The position numbers were made by a program, and so were the translations under genes. From assembly GCA_038211295.1 (NCBI GenBank), contig JBBQVS010000097.1, forward strand, positions 1 through 13,454: a stretch of DNA of 13,454 bases. Direction: 5' to 3'. This DNA is from JBBQVS01 sp038211295. GTDB lineage: Bacteria; Chloroflexota; Ktedonobacteria; Ktedonobacterales; Ktedonobacteraceae. Below are positions 13,394 to 13,454 of this stretch, piece after piece (the stretch's first letter is position 1; every line of letters starts with the position of its first letter). The notes below the pieces were generated by a model that worked only from the letters and a program-made list of their open reading frames with translations, was not told the origin of the DNA and did not search any database.

Positions 13394-13409
13394 GATGAGC
13401 ATGGTGGCA

Positions 13410-13454
13410 GCATGGGAAGCATGGCGCGGCTTGCACACGCCATGCTTCCCATGC
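13410..13454 (+). terminator. Terminator of the sedolisin gene, at the window edge
   Basis: A perfect 17-bp stem pairs 13410-13426 with 13438-13454 around an 11-base loop, 17 bases after the stop codon. The right arm ends at the last base of the window, so any T-run is out of view. Confidence 0.75.

Overview
The window looks like chromosomal DNA of a Ktedonobacteria-type member of the Chloroflexota. This is an inference from the mix of genes: a lipoprotein sedolisin, a DUF1003 membrane protein, a small SWIM zinc-finger protein, an MnmA with a CxxC motif, moderate base composition, long intergenic gaps and a worn transposon. No rRNA, tRNA or CRISPR array was found by eye.

Layout. Positions 1-125 (minus) hold the start of a ribbon-helix-helix protein that runs off the left edge, with a promoter so close that its mRNA may be leaderless. 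Positions 196-252 carry hairpins resembling a transposon end. A 66-residue helical protein of unknown function lies at 508-708 (minus), followed by about 720 bases with no gene. An SRPBCC-fold protein (1498-2187) and a DUF1003 membrane protein (2342-2923) are separated by a 20-bp terminator stem. Positions 2924-3560 contain no gene but hold three separate structured elements: a 227-nt domain closed by a 12-bp helix, a perfect 11-bp hairpin, and a 113-nt nested rod. This is the least explained part of the window.

Positions 3562-4783 form a compact iron/peroxide module: a good promoter, a Fur/PerR-type palindrome just downstream of the expected transcription start, a PerR-like regulator with all five metal-ligand residues, and a VIT1/CCC1-type transporter whose ribosome binding site overlaps the regulator's stop codon. 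Positions 4800-6270 are a decayed mobile element. Four copies of a GATATGGCTC core lie at its edges, with broken transposition-type reading frames (one with a Walker A motif) and an intact overlapping DUF4160-DUF2442 pair inside.

Positions 6386-9363 (minus) hold mnmA and lepA, overlapping by ATGA, two translation genes transcribed behind a promoter followed by a possible attenuator. Positions 9869-10354 encode a disordered protein with a C-terminal membrane anchor; 10486-10767 (minus) encode a small SWIM-type protein; 11522-13393 encode a secreted lipoprotein of the S53 (sedolisin) family with an intact catalytic set but an altered calcium site. The window ends exactly on the right arm of a 17-bp terminator stem.
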